From NCBI GenBank assembly GCA_026713545.1, contig JAPOOG010000099.1, positions 1 to 64,000 of the forward strand: DNA of 64,000 nt, written 5' to 3'. The DNA comes from Bryobacterales bacterium (GTDB lineage Bacteria > Acidobacteriota > Terriglobia > Bryobacterales > UBA6623). Of the stretch, positions 9,541 to 19,296 are shown piece by piece. The stretch's first letter is position 1, and every line of letters begins with the position of its first letter. Made by a program: the position numbers and the translations under genes. The notes beneath the pieces are model-generated. The model saw only the letters and a list, made by a program, of their open reading frames with translations, was not told where the DNA came from and made no database searches.

Positions 9541-9849
9541 AGGTGCTGAAGCCCTTGAGTCTTGTTTTGGCCGTCCTGTCCGGCATTGCATGACGACACG
9601 GAGGCAGGAATCCTACCGTGTCTTTCTCACCAGGCGGCGAGGCGAAGTCCGAGTGGGTCACGAGACACGAATCACGAAACACAGCTTGTACAAACGGTGG
9701 TCTTTGGTACTGAAGCCCTTCAGTCTTGTTTTCCCTCCCCGGCCTGCCTAGCATGACGATAGAGAGGCGGCAATCCCAGCCTGTCTTTCTCACCAAATGG
9801 CGAGGCAAAGTCCGTGCGGGTCAAGAGTCACGAGGAACGAGACACGGCC
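9541..9849 (+). repeat. Mosaic of dispersed repeats (two direct units)
   Basis: Two direct units start near 9541 and 9707. Each runs: a GGTACTGAAGCCCTTCAGTC hairpin followed by T-rich sequence; a GCATGACGA segment; an end-like fragment of the family 1 element (CTTTCTCACCA...GGCGAGGC); and a CACGA array. The same order recurs at 60.2-61.2 kb. The hairpin ACTGAA-GCCC-TTCAGT is perfect in the second unit and degenerate in the first. Confidence 0.7.
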
Positions 9850-9924
9850 ATTATGGCCGTTCGGTTCGCCGTGGGTGCGCAAGGCTCGCGCTATCGGAAA
9901 CCGTCGCCGGACCGCTGCGTCCTC

Positions 9925-10131
9925 CGGCAAGTTACGGCCTCCATACCCACCATTTCCCGCTATTTCCCACCATTTCCCGGTAAAAAAAGTTATGAATCAG
10001 TGTTAGCGTATCGTCAGCCGTTCACGGCCGGCCTCACGACGAGCGCCGTTAGCCGAAAAAAACGAACCCATGCTGAGAAAGGAGGACGTTCTGGATTGCA
10101 CAAACGGGGGAACTTTCTATCTTGCGTTGAC
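9925..10131 (+). promoter_or_regulatory. Upstream region homologous to that of the TonB receptor gene
   Basis: It contains duplicated CACCATTTCCCG motifs near 9949-9980 and a GCCGTTC...GCCTCACG...AGCGCCGT block. It ends in a 68-nt segment (10064-10131) that matches 61410-61477 with about nine mismatches, beginning GAACCCATGCTGAGAAAGGA. It lies directly upstream of the DUF1501 operon. The conserved block contains a GGAGGACG string without a following gene, so it may be a shared leader, regulatory RNA or duplicated junk; function is not shown. Confidence 0.6.
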
Positions 10132-10147
10132 ACAATAGCCGTTTCCG

Positions 10148-10176
10148 TTGCGGGTGTTTTGCCCTCGGAGTACAAT
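10148..10176 (+). promoter_or_regulatory. Candidate sigma70 promoter of the DUF1501 operon
   Basis: TTGCGG (10148-10153), 17 bases, then TACAAT (10171-10176). This would give a 5' leader of about 50 bases before the GTG start at 10234, which has CGGAGG nine bases upstream. Confidence 0.4.
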
Positions 10177-10233
10177 GGGCGTACAGTAGCCGCAGAGGGG
10201 ATCTGTATCTAGTTAACGACCGGAGGTTTAGCC

Positions 10234-11613
10234 GTGTTTCGACTCGATCACCAAAAGGCCGTCAGCTTCTGTGACGGTCTCCGCCGCCGCGATTTCCTGC
10301 ACGCCGGTTCGGCCGGCATGTTGGGCCTCGGCCTGACTGACTTCCTGTCGCTCAAAGCCCAGGGCGCGGTCCACAACGACAAGAGCGACATCAACGTGAT
10401 CATGCTCTTCCTCGTTGGAGGACCGAGCCAGCTCGATACCTGGGATATGAAGCCCAACGCTCCGTCGGAAATTCGCGGCCCGTATAAGCCGATCAAGACG
10501 AACGTTCCCGGCATCGAGATCTCCGAAATCTTCCCCCGCATGGCGCGGCACGCCGACAAGTGGTCGTTGATACGGACGCTCTATCACACTGCCGCCGCTG
10601 TTCATGACACCGGCCACCAGATGATGCAGACCGGGCGGCTCTTCCAGGGCGGGCTCAACCATCCCCACATGGGTTCGGTGCTCGGCAAGCTGCGCGGACC
10701 CAACGGAGACGTGCCGCCCCACGTCCTGCTGCCGCGGCCCATCGGTAACACCGGCGGCAACATGCCGCATGGCCAGGATGCGGGTTATCTCGGCAAGGCT
10801 CACGACCCGTTCGTGCTCAACGCCGACCCCTCGGAGCCGAATTTCGAAGTGCCCGACATGCTGCCGCCTGACTACATCTCGGCAGTGCGCATCAAACGTC
10901 GCCGCAAGTGGCGCGACATGATCGATGCCGCCGTGAAACACTTCGAGGAAGTTCCCGATGCGAAGCTCCTCGATACGACGTTCCATCAGGCCTACACGCT
11001 GATGTCGTCGAAAAAGGCCCGCGCCGCGTTCGATCTCGCTCAGGAGTCCGACGACACGCGCAAGCGCTACGGCTGGAACCGTTTTGGTCAAAGCTGCCTG
11101 ATGGCGAAACGCCTTGTTGAAGCCGGCGTTCGCTTCGTAACGGTCAATATGTTCGAAACGGTCTTCGACGAGATCACCTGGGACATTCACGGCTCCAGCC
11201 CGTTCAGCCCGATCGAGTGCTACAGCAATCTTGTCGGACCGATGTTCGACAACGGGTTCACTTCGCTTGTCGAGGACCTTTCGCGGACGGGCTTGCTCGA
11301 CAACACGATGATCGTCGCAACCGGCGAGTTTGGCCGCACGCCGAAGATCAACCCGGCCGGCGGGCGCGACCATTGGCCTGCTTGTTGGCCGGTCGTGATG
11401 GCCGGCGGCGGCATTCAGGGTGGACGTGTTGTGGGTGAGTCCGATGACATCGGCGGCGCGCCGAAGAGCCGCCCAACGACTCCGGCCGAAGTGACGGCCA
11501 CCATGTATCACGGTCTCGGCATCGACCTTGAAACCGAGCTGCCCGGTCCGCAGAACCGACCGATCCGCGTGGTCGATCACGGCGTCGAGCCGATCATGGA
11601 ACTGTTCACATAG
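10234..11613 (+). CDS. DUF1501 domain protein (Tat-exported)
   Basis: The 459-residue protein has an N-terminal twin-arginine motif in RRRDFLHAGSAGMLGLGLTDF, so it is predicted to be exported folded. The body carries the DUF1501 hallmarks: LFLVGGPSQLDTWDMKPNAPSEIRGPY near 62-88 and a C-terminal TGEFGRTPKINPAGGRDHWPACWP block near 366-389. The family is related to sulfatase/alkaline-phosphatase-like folds, but its reaction is unknown. It starts at GTG with a CGGAGG ribosome site and leads a four-gene unit whose other members are all predicted to be secreted. Confidence 0.9.
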   Translation: MFRLDHQKAVSFCDGLRRRDFLHAGSAGMLGLGLTDFLSLKAQGAVHNDKSDINVIMLFLVGGPSQLDTWDMKPNAPSEIRGPYKPIKTNVPGIEISEIFPRMARHADKWSLIRTLYHTAAAVHDTGHQMMQTGRLFQGGLNHPHMGSVLGKLRGPNGDVPPHVLLPRPIGNTGGNMPHGQDAGYLGKAHDPFVLNADPSEPNFEVPDMLPPDYISAVRIKRRRKWRDMIDAAVKHFEEVPDAKLLDTTFHQAYTLMSSKKARAAFDLAQESDDTRKRYGWNRFGQSCLMAKRLVEAGVRFVTVNMFETVFDEITWDIHGSSPFSPIECYSNLVGPMFDNGFTSLVEDLSRTGLLDNTMIVATGEFGRTPKINPAGGRDHWPACWPVVMAGGGIQGGRVVGESDDIGGAPKSRPTTPAEVTATMYHGLGIDLETELPGPQNRPIRVVDHGVEPIMELFT

Positions 11614-11666
11614 CTTATGCGTGAGCCGTGGCGCAATGTGCCCAAGCTGGCACAGGCCCGTAGACA

Positions 11667-14117
11667 ATGATCAGGAAAGCACTTCTAGCGGCGTTCCTCC
11701 TGACCTCGCCGTGCGTGGCGCAATCGCCGTCGTCCATTGAGATCCTCCCCGACGGCGTCACCCTTTCCGGACCACAGTCAAGCCACCGGCTCATTGTTCA
11801 GGGCCGATTCGCCGACGGGTCCGAACGCGACCTCACCGCCAAAGCCGCTTTCAACGCTTCAAATCCGAAGGTCGTCAACATGGACGACAGCGTTCTCCGC
11901 CCGCTCGCCAACGGCCGTACCCGGTTGACGGCTGAGGTAGCAGGCGTCTCGGCATCTATCGAAATCACGGTCGAGAACTACCAGACGCCCTTCGTTCCGA
12001 GCTTCCTCAACGATGTCCAACCCGTCCTCACGAAAGCCGGCTGCAACTCGGGCGCCTGCCACGGTTCGGAAGCCGGCAAGAACGGTTTCAAGCTCAGCCT
12101 CCGCGGCTATGACCCGGAATTCGATCACGCCGTCCTCACGCGCGAAGCTGTCGGACGCCGTGTCGCCCGCTGGGACCCTTCGAAGAGCCTTTTGCTCCTC
12201 AAGCCGACGCTGACGATTCCGCACCAAGGCGGCAGACGCTTCGCTGTCGACTCGCCCGACTTCCGCATCCTTGCCGAGTGGATTGCCAATGGCGCCCTCG
12301 CCCCGGCCGAAGACGAAGTCCGGATCATTGACCTCCGCATTTCCCCCGAGCAGGCGTGGCTTCAGACTGACGCCGAGCAACAAGTTATCGTCCAAGCCGT
12401 CTACAGCGACGGCTCGCGCCGCGACGTCACCCGCTGGGCGAAATTCTCGAGCACGAACTCCGGTGTCGCCACTGTTGACGACCTGGGCCGTGTCAAGATG
12501 CAGGGTTCCGGCGAAGCCGCCATCACCGTCTGGTATTCGAGCAAGGTCAAATTCGCCCGCTTCGGCATCCCCTTCGACAACGATATCGCCCCGAACGTCT
12601 ACTCCGAAGCACCCCGCAACAACTACATCGACGACCTCGTCATCGAGAAACTCCGGGCCCTGCGCATTGCGCCCTCTGAACCGGTCGTCGACTCGGCTTT
12701 CCTGCGGCGAGCCTACCTTGACGCCATGGGCGCGCTTCCGAGTCCGGCCGAAGTTGAGCGCTTCACCGCCGACCCCTCGCAGGACAAGCGCCAGCGCCTG
12801 ATTGACGCCATCCTTGAACGTGACGAGTTCGTCGACTACTGGGCTTACAAATGGTCGGATCTGCTTCTTGTCTCGAGCCGCGATCTCGGCAACACCGCCA
12901 TGTGGTCGTACTATCGGTGGGTCCGTGACAGTGTCGCGAAGAACACGCCGTGGGATCGCTTTGTCCGACAAGTCCTCACTTCCACCGGCAACAGCCGCGT
13001 CAAGGGCGAACTGAACTACTATCAGCTCCACCGCAACACGATCGAGTTGGCCGAGAACATCACGCAAGCCTTCCTTGGTCTCCGCATCACCTGTGCCCGA
13101 TGCCACAACCATCCGCTCGAAAAGTGGACGCAGAACGACTACTACCAGTTCGCGAATCTCGTCTCGCGTGTTGCTCAGAAGAACGGCACGGGTGAGGGAG
13201 ACGTGGTCGTGTACCGCAGCCCCTCGGGCGACATCAATCACCCCAAGCTCGGCAAGCCTCTCCTGCCTCGCCCGCTCGACGGTGAGGAACTGGCCCTCGA
13301 CAGCTCGAAAGACCGCCGTCAGCACTTGGCCGACTGGCTCACCTCGGCAGAAAATCCTTACTTCGCCCGCGCAGTCGTCAACAAGATCTGGGCGAACTTC
13401 ATGGGCCGCGGCATCGTCGATCCGGTCGACGACATGCGCGCAACGAATCCGGCGAGCAACGAAAAGCTCCTGACCGCCCTGACCAAGGACTTCATCGAAC
13501 ACGATTTCGATGTGAAACATCTCGTCCGCCGCATCATGCTCTCCGCGACCTATCAGCGCTCGTCGAAGGCGAATGCGACGAACACCGACGACGAGGTCTA
13601 CTATTCGCGTTACATCGTGCGCAGGCTGCCGGCTGAGGTGGTGCTCGACACCGTAAGCCAGGTTACCCGTGTGCCGACACGCTTCAGCGGCTATCCCGAG
13701 GGCACACATGCGATCCAACTGCCGGACACCCAGGTGAATTCATTCTTTCTGACGGTGTTCGGGCGTCCGCCGCGTGTCAATGTCGACGCCGCCGAGCGCG
13801 AACATGCCCCGACAATCAAGCAGGCGCTCCACGTCATCAACGGCGACACACTCAACAACATGCTGCGCGACGAAGAGGGAGCGATCGAGATGTTCCTCAA
13901 GTTGGGGCTCTCGAACGCGAAGATTCTCGATCATCTCTACTTGTCGGCTTTGAGCCGCTACCCGACCAAGGAGGAGAAGGAGGCTCTGGTTCGCGTCCTC
14001 GACGAAGCGGAGCAAGCAACGAGAGCTGATCCGTTGGAGCGCAACCCGCGCCGCAAACCACTGGAAGATCTGATGTGGGCGATGCTCACCGGCAAAGAGT
14101 TTCTGTTCAACCACTGA
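11667..14117 (+). CDS. DUF1549/DUF1553 (PSCyt2/PSD1) protein with Ig-like domains
   Basis: The 816-residue protein has a signal peptide (1-19). A first BIG2-like domain covers about 25-110, and a GCNSGACHG cysteine motif lies near 127-135. A second Ig-like domain runs about 225-305, followed by DUF1549 (about 330-540) and DUF1553 (about 570-815). ITCARCHNHPLEKW within DUF1549 is a CXXCH heme-attachment motif. These proteins accompany DUF1501 genes in Planctomycetes and Acidobacteria and are thought to be periplasmic electron-transfer or polymer-processing partners; no reaction is established. The gene begins 53 bases after the DUF1501 stop and ends four bases before a possible GTG start of the next gene. 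Confidence 0.9.
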   Translation: MIRKALLAAFLLTSPCVAQSPSSIEILPDGVTLSGPQSSHRLIVQGRFADGSERDLTAKAAFNASNPKVVNMDDSVLRPLANGRTRLTAEVAGVSASIEITVENYQTPFVPSFLNDVQPVLTKAGCNSGACHGSEAGKNGFKLSLRGYDPEFDHAVLTREAVGRRVARWDPSKSLLLLKPTLTIPHQGGRRFAVDSPDFRILAEWIANGALAPAEDEVRIIDLRISPEQAWLQTDAEQQVIVQAVYSDGSRRDVTRWAKFSSTNSGVATVDDLGRVKMQGSGEAAITVWYSSKVKFARFGIPFDNDIAPNVYSEAPRNNYIDDLVIEKLRALRIAPSEPVVDSAFLRRAYLDAMGALPSPAEVERFTADPSQDKRQRLIDAILERDEFVDYWAYKWSDLLLVSSRDLGNTAMWSYYRWVRDSVAKNTPWDRFVRQVLTSTGNSRVKGELNYYQLHRNTIELAENITQAFLGLRITCARCHNHPLEKWTQNDYYQFANLVSRVAQKNGTGEGDVVVYRSPSGDINHPKLGKPLLPRPLDGEELALDSSKDRRQHLADWLTSAENPYFARAVVNKIWANFMGRGIVDPVDDMRATNPASNEKLLTALTKDFIEHDFDVKHLVRRIMLSATYQRSSKANATNTDDEVYYSRYIVRRLPAEVVLDTVSQVTRVPTRFSGYPEGTHAIQLPDTQVNSFFLTVFGRPPRVNVDAAEREHAPTIKQALHVINGDTLNNMLRDEEGAIEMFLKLGLSNAKILDHLYLSALSRYPTKEEKEALVRVLDEAEQATRADPLERNPRRKPLEDLMWAMLTGKEFLFNH

Positions 14118-14148
14118 TGGAGTGCATGAGGAGCGACAACACGACAAC

Positions 14149-15483
14149 ATGACCACGCTCCGCCGCGTTGCTCTTTCGATCAATCTCCTGGCTCTTCCTA
14201 TATGCGCGGAACCTTCCTTCCGCAGCGATGTCTTCCCCATCATTCGTGACAACTGCCTCGCCTGCCACAGCGACCAGACAAAGATGGGACAACTCGTGAT
14301 GGAGAGCTACGACGGGTTGATGCTGGGCGGCAAGAGCGGACCTGCGATTACCGCCGGTGATGCGGAGTCAAGCTTGCTGGTCCGCATGCTCGAAGGACGT
14401 GTTCAGCCGAAGATGCCGTTCGGCGGCGAACTCCCGCCCCACAACATCGCTGTAATCAAAGCCTGGATCGATTCCGGTGCGAAAGGCGAAGAGGTATCCG
14501 GAGGCCGTACGCTGGCGCTACCTGCCATTGAGAGCCGCCGTGCAGTACCTTCTCCCGTCAGCGCCCTGGCGTTTTCCCGGGATGGCGCCACATTGGCGGT
14601 CGCTTCGTATCGGCAGGTTCGGATCACGGACGCCGCAAGCGGCAACGTTACGCGGACGCTTGACGGCCACGCCGACCTCGTCCGCTCTCTGGCCTTTTCG
14701 CCCTCCGGCAGGATGCTCGCCGCCGCCGGCGGCGCCCCCGCGCAGTTCGGTGAAGTCAAAGTGTGGGATGTCGAGACCGGAGAACTACGCCACACCATCA
14801 ATGCCCACAAAGACTGCATCTACTCGGTCGACTTCTCGCCCGATGGCAAGCAGATCGTCACCGCCAGCTATGACCGCATGATCGAACTGTGGAGCGCCGA
14901 AACGGGCGAGCCTATCCGCACGTTGAAGGACCATGTCGATGCCGTCTACGCCGTCGATTTCGGCAACGAACCCGGTCAACTCGTGTCCGGTGGCGCCGAC
15001 CGCTCGGTCAAGCTTTGGAACCTCGAGACCGGCAAGCCGAGCCTCACGCTCAGCGAGCCCCTGGCCGGCGTTTTGACCGTGGCGTTCCATCCGGACGGTC
15101 GCCGGCTCGCCGCCGCCGGCGCCGATAAGACGATCCGCGTCTGGCGCATTGCCAACGACGAGAACACCGCCGCTGAATTGGTGAAGGCAATGACGGGGCA
15201 CGAAGCCGCGATCCTCAAGATCGCCTTTTCGCCTGATGGCTCGACGATCGTGTCATCGTCATCGGATCGATCCCTGAAGGTCTGGGACACTGCGACCCTG
15301 AACGAAAAGGGCGTCCTCGCCGATCAATCCGATTGGGGACAGGCCCTGGCCTTTCACCCTGATGGAAAGAGTTTCGTAGTGGGTCGCTACGACGGCTCAC
15401 TCACTGCTTACGAGACAGTTTTGTTGCAGCCAACTAAGAAGTGGGAGCGCGCGGCCGGCCCGTCGCATCTCGCGCGCCGATAA
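14149..15483 (+). CDS. PSCyt1 c-type-cytochrome-like / WD40 repeat protein
   Basis: From ATG 14149 the product is 444 residues with signal peptide MTTLRRVALSINLLALPICA. A short planctomycete-type cytochrome domain contains NCLACHSDQT (CXXCH). Seven WD40-like repeats follow, with motifs ALAFSRDGATLAVAS, VDFSPDGKQIVTASYDRMIELW and IAFSPDGSTIVSSSSDRSLKVWD. The propeller probably binds partners while the heme domain carries electrons. An in-frame GTG at 14122, four bases after the previous stop, would add nine acidic/polar residues before the signal peptide and is less likely. It is cotranscribed with the DUF1501 and DUF1549 genes. Confidence 0.85.
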   Translation: MTTLRRVALSINLLALPICAEPSFRSDVFPIIRDNCLACHSDQTKMGQLVMESYDGLMLGGKSGPAITAGDAESSLLVRMLEGRVQPKMPFGGELPPHNIAVIKAWIDSGAKGEEVSGGRTLALPAIESRRAVPSPVSALAFSRDGATLAVASYRQVRITDAASGNVTRTLDGHADLVRSLAFSPSGRMLAAAGGAPAQFGEVKVWDVETGELRHTINAHKDCIYSVDFSPDGKQIVTASYDRMIELWSAETGEPIRTLKDHVDAVYAVDFGNEPGQLVSGGADRSVKLWNLETGKPSLTLSEPLAGVLTVAFHPDGRRLAAAGADKTIRVWRIANDENTAAELVKAMTGHEAAILKIAFSPDGSTIVSSSSDRSLKVWDTATLNEKGVLADQSDWGQALAFHPDGKSFVVGRYDGSLTAYETVLLQPTKKWERAAGPSHLARR

Positions 15484-15500
15484 CAAGCTTACCCGGAGGA

Positions 15501-17957
15501 ATGATGAAACGATTCCTGAACCTGGCACTGTTCGTTGCCATCCCGGCGATCCTCCTCGCTGATACCCGCACCAACCCGCCCACCATTCAGGAAACGTCGC
15601 CGCTCGCTGTTACCCGTGGCCTGACGACTGAACTGAAGATCGAAGGTATCAACCTTGTCGGAGCGCGGGAAATCCTGTTCGACGACCCGGCTGTTCAAGG
15701 CAAGATCCTCCATGTCAACACACTCGGTGAGTTTGTCGGCACTTTCATCGGTTCGAACGGTGCCCCCAGCACCGTCAACCGCGGTGACCCGCCCCCGCTT
15801 AACGAAGTCGCCATCGAAGTGGAAGTCGACTCGGGAGCCAAGCTCGGCCTTTACTCTTTCCGCCTCGTTACCAGGGAAGGCACGACCAACACCGGCAAGA
15901 TCAGCGTCGAGCCCTTCTATGGCGCCCGCCCGGAAATTGAACCTAACGATACGCTCCAGGATGTTCTCCTCCAAGACGCATACATCTTCCCACCGGCCAT
16001 CATCACCGGCACTCTTCGCAAGCCCGGCGACGTCGACTACCTGCCGTTCGAGGCGCCGGCCGGAGAAGAATTCGTGTTCCACATGAGCGCTGCGGAACTA
16101 GGCTCGAAACTGCGTTGGAAGATCGATCTGATGAATGCGCAGGGGACGACCGTTGCCTCGCGCTCTGCCGCGGACACCGCCCGCGAGCCGGTCCTCGCCT
16201 ATCGCATCCCCTCCAGCGGCAAATACTATGTTGCGATCTCGGACATCGAGCGCGGGGGAAGCCGGGGACATTTCTATCGGCTCAAGATCGGCTCGTACCC
16301 TTATCTCACGGGCGTTCATCCACTCGGTGTTCCTGAAGGTGAAAACACGCAGATCACCCTACAGGGCCATAATCTCGGCGATCGGCGGACGATCACGGTT
16401 GATGGCAAATCCGACTATCGAGCGATGGCTCGACAGGATATCCGCCCGGGTCTGGATCTCGGCTTTCCGCACAACGAGTTGAAGATCGCTGTCGGCAAAC
16501 ACTCGGAAGTCACCGAGGATGACCGTGGCGCAAGTCCCGATTCGGCGATGTCGCTCAACGCACCGGTTACCGTCAACGGAAAGATCAGTGGCTTCTCTCA
16601 AGACCAGATGCCGGACGAAGATTACTATCGTTTCAGCGCAACGAAGGGCAGGGAATACACGATCGAAGTCGAAGCCCGCCGCCTTGGCTCGCCGCTCGAT
16701 TCCACTCTCGAAATTCTGGACAGCAACGGCAATCTGGTTCCGCAAATCAAAGCTCGCGCCGAGCTCGGAACCGAGATCGAGCTGCGGGATCACAGCTCTG
16801 TCCAAAGCGCCCTTCGTATCAGCTCACCGCGGGAAAAGGGCTTTCGTGTGGGCGACTATGTCATGATCGGCAGCGAAATTCTCCGCATCGGCGCTTTGCC
16901 GCGCGGTCCGGACGACGGCACGGTTTTCATCAACCTTGGCGACCGTCGCATCGGCTACTTCAACACGACCCCGGAAGCCCAAGCTCTCGGTACTGCCGTC
17001 TACAAGGTAAGTCTGCACGCGCCCGACGCCAAGTTGCAGCCGAACGGACTTCCGCAACGGGTCTTTTTCCATCAAAACGACGACGGCGGCCCCGGGTACG
17101 ATAAGGACTCCCGTCTGAGCTTCACTGCTCCGGATGACGGCGATTACTTCATCCGCCTGCGAGACCTGAGAGGACACCAAGGCGAGGACTATGCCTACCG
17201 CCTCATCGTGCGGGAAGCTTCGCCCGATTTCCAGCTCAGCGTCTCGCCTGCCAATCCGAATCTCCCGCGTGGCGGCGGCGCGACCGTCACCGTGACGGCT
17301 TTGCGCTACGACGGTTTCGACGGCCCGATCGAGGTCGAGGTACGCGATCTGCCGCCGGGCATCAGGGCCACCAGGGAAACCATTGTGCCGGGCGAAAGCT
17401 CTACCGTCCTGACGCTCTTCGCCGATTCGGATGCAGAGCTTGAACATGCCGTCCCGCTGCACGTAGTCGGTCGAAGCGAGTTGCAGGGCAAGAGCATCGA
17501 GCGCGTCGCTAATGCAGACGACAATCTGCGCTACATCGCTCTTACCGAGCCGGCCGACTTGGCCGTCGAGGTCGAGCCGCCTGAGGTCGAGCTCGAGGCT
17601 GGCTCGAAGACGACTATCGCTGTCCGCGTCAGGCGCAATAACGGATTCAGGGGCCGCGTTCCCATCGCAATCACGAATCTGCCGTTCGGCGTCCGAGTCA
17701 CCGATGTCGGGCTCAACGGAGTATTGGTGACCGAGGAGGAGACGCGGCGGGAGTTCGTGCTCGAAGCGTTGCCCGATGTGGAACCGACCGAGCGGTTGAT
17801 CGCTGTCAGCGGTACCGTGGAGACTCGCTCGCCGATCCGACCGACTTACGCCGCCGAACCGTTCAAACTGAAGGTCGTTTCACGTAAGGTGTCACGAGCG
17901 GCGGCGGTCTCATCGAGACGCGAGAGGCTCTCCGCGTCTTCCGCTGGACAACCGTAA
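15501..17957 (+). CDS. Exported pre-peptidase (PPC)-domain protein
   Basis: The 818-residue protein starts MMKRFLNLALFVAIPAILLA, a signal peptide. An N-terminal TIG-like segment (about 25-130) is followed by PPC-type beta-sandwich domains, recognisable by EPNDTLQDV...GTLRKPGDVDYLPFEAPAGEEFVF near 155-200 and DEDYYRFSATKGREYTIEVEA near 375-395. A third stretch with DGDYFIRLRDLRGHQGEDYAYRL lies near 547-570. C-terminal Ig-like NEW3/alpha-galactosidase-type repeats follow. Such proteins close DUF1501 operons. GGAGGA lies directly before the double ATG, favouring the second Met at 15504. The upstream extension reaches into the preceding gene and is not a plausible N-terminus. Confidence 0.85.
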   Translation: MMKRFLNLALFVAIPAILLADTRTNPPTIQETSPLAVTRGLTTELKIEGINLVGAREILFDDPAVQGKILHVNTLGEFVGTFIGSNGAPSTVNRGDPPPLNEVAIEVEVDSGAKLGLYSFRLVTREGTTNTGKISVEPFYGARPEIEPNDTLQDVLLQDAYIFPPAIITGTLRKPGDVDYLPFEAPAGEEFVFHMSAAELGSKLRWKIDLMNAQGTTVASRSAADTAREPVLAYRIPSSGKYYVAISDIERGGSRGHFYRLKIGSYPYLTGVHPLGVPEGENTQITLQGHNLGDRRTITVDGKSDYRAMARQDIRPGLDLGFPHNELKIAVGKHSEVTEDDRGASPDSAMSLNAPVTVNGKISGFSQDQMPDEDYYRFSATKGREYTIEVEARRLGSPLDSTLEILDSNGNLVPQIKARAELGTEIELRDHSSVQSALRISSPREKGFRVGDYVMIGSEILRIGALPRGPDDGTVFINLGDRRIGYFNTTPEAQALGTAVYKVSLHAPDAKLQPNGLPQRVFFHQNDDGGPGYDKDSRLSFTAPDDGDYFIRLRDLRGHQGEDYAYRLIVREASPDFQLSVSPANPNLPRGGGATVTVTALRYDGFDGPIEVEVRDLPPGIRATRETIVPGESSTVLTLFADSDAELEHAVPLHVVGRSELQGKSIERVANADDNLRYIALTEPADLAVEVEPPEVELEAGSKTTIAVRVRRNNGFRGRVPIAITNLPFGVRVTDVGLNGVLVTEEETRREFVLEALPDVEPTERLIAVSGTVETRSPIRPTYAAEPFKLKVVSRKVSRAAAVSSRRERLSASSAGQP

Positions 17958-18023
17958 CGGGGGCCTTCTCCTGCACAACGGCCCGCCTGTGATGAATTGC
18001 TGCGGTGCGTCGGTGTAATTTAG

Positions 18024-18199
18024 CCTGCATTTCTCACCACGTGGCGAGGCGAAGTGGGTGAGAGGGCTGTCAGGAGGAGGCGCGCGCCGCTGGGCGCGTG
18101 CAGGTGTACTTGATCGTACATCGAGCACGGCAAGCAAGCGCAACGAAGTCATGGCGGCCTTATCGCTTGCTTCGGCCGTCGGGTGGTGAGAAATGCAGG
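18024..18199. repeat. Full-length 176-bp inverted-repeat element, family 1 copy B
   Basis: Perfect 17-bp terminal repeats CCTGCATTTCTCACCAC bound it. The interior is the same as at 2227-2413 but about 11 bases shorter. It fills the gap between two convergent genes. On the minus strand its end directly follows the TAA stop of the DAHP synthase gene, so the junction reads TAA|CCTGCATTT. Confidence 0.85.
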
Positions 18200-19234
18200 T
18201 TAACTCGGAACGGCCACTGCGCGGTTCGCCTGCCAGAGCTGTATGTAAGGCTTGAGACCGTCCATCATTTTCTTGAAGCCGTCGAACGTCAGTGACTGTG
18301 GACCGTCGCTCCACGCGGATTCGGGATTCGGGTGGGTTTCCACCATCATGCCGTCAGCTCCGATTGCCACGCAGGCGCAAGCGATCTGAGGAATGAGGTC
18401 GCGCCTGCCTGAAGAGTGTGCCGGATCGAGCACAACCGGTAAGTGCGTCAACTTGTTCAAGACCGGCACGGCTTGAATATCCAACACGTTGCGAGTCTCG
18501 GTTTCAAAAGTGCGAATCCCTCGCTCGCACAGAATGACATTCGGGTTGCCGTGCGAGACGACGTATTCCGCCGAGAGCAACAACTCCTTGATGGTCGAAC
18601 TCAATCCTCTCTTCAGCATCACCGGCCGATCCACACGCCCGACCGCCTTCAGCAGCGGGAAATTCTGGACGTTCCGGGCTCCGATCTGCAGGATGTCGGT
18701 GTATTCCGCCACAAGATTCACGTTCGTCACGGTCATCACTTCTGTGATGACCGCCAGCCCATGCGTGTCACCCGCCTTGCGCAACAACTTGAGCCCTTCT
18801 TCCTCGAGCCCCTGGAAGTCATACGGAGAAGTTCGGGGCTTGTATGCACCACCGCGCAGGACTTTTCCTCCCGCGCTGGCGACCGCTTCGGCCGTAGCCA
18901 TGATCTGCTCTTCAGTTTCTACGGAACAAGGCCCCGCTATCACAACGAACTCGTCACCGCCGACTACAGTGTTACCAACTGCGATCTGCGTTCGGTCCAA
19001 TCTGTACTGGCGGCTCACGAACTTGTACGGAGCCGAAATCCGCACTGCGCTCTCGACCGAATCATAGGATCTCAGCGATTCCAGGCAATGCGTCACATCC
19101 CCCGTCCCGACTGCGGCGATCACAACCCGTTCTTCTCCCTGGATGGAATGGACCCGGTATCCGAAATCTTCAATCCTTTTGCAGATGTCTTCAATCTGTT
19201 CTTTCGTTGCCCCTAACTTCATCGATATGATCAT
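18200..19234 (-). CDS. aroF: 3-deoxy-7-phosphoheptulonate (DAHP) synthase with N-terminal regulatory domain
   Basis: The 344-residue enzyme condenses phosphoenolpyruvate and erythrose-4-phosphate, the first step of the shikimate pathway. Residues 1-70 form a ferredoxin-like/ACT-like regulatory domain, as in the Thermotoga-type enzyme that tyrosine and phenylalanine inhibit. Catalytic-barrel motifs are [54 protein letters not shown] and [15 protein letters not shown]. Either ATG 19234 or the Met four codons on (19222) could start it. Upstream on the same strand lie an attenuator and a leader peptide, and the stop codon abuts a family 1 element. Confidence 0.95.
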   Translation of the reverse strand: MIISMKLGATKEQIEDICKRIEDFGYRVHSIQGEERVVIAAVGTGDVTHCLESLRSYDSVESAVRISAPYKFVSRQYRLDRTQIAVGNTVVGGDEFVVIAGPCSVETEEQIMATAEAVASAGGKVLRGGAYKPRTSPYDFQGLEEEGLKLLRKAGDTHGLAVITEVMTVTNVNLVAEYTDILQIGARNVQNFPLLKAVGRVDRPVMLKRGLSSTIKELLLSAEYVVSHGNPNVILCERGIRTFETETRNVLDIQAVPVLNKLTHLPVVLDPAHSSGRRDLIPQIACACVAIGADGMMVETHPNPESAWSDGPQSLTFDGFKKMMDGLKPYIQLWQANRAVAVPS

Positions 19235-19251
19235 CAAGACCCCCGCAAATG

Positions 19252-19276
19252 AAAAACCCACTCAGTGCGAGTGGGT
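19252..19276 (-). terminator. Intrinsic terminator (attenuator) in the DAHP synthase leader
   Basis: On the minus strand an 8-bp perfect stem ACCCACTC / GAGTGGGT with a five-base loop is followed by a run of T, ending 18 bases before the start codon. Its 5' arm (CCACTC) can instead pair with GAGTGG at 19315-19310, giving an antiterminator. It therefore acts before the gene, not after one. Confidence 0.85.
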
Positions 19277-19296
19277 GGCCTCTTAAAAACAACTCA

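Noticed and set aside
10127-10176. Promoter made of TTGACA (10127) and TACAAT (10171)
   Set aside because: The spacing is 38 bases, far from 16-19. TTGCGG at 10148 gives the correct 17-base spacing.
11859-13718. Long minus-strand open frame of about 600 codons
   Set aside because: It is antisense to the DUF1549/DUF1553 gene; the motifs are clearly on the plus strand.
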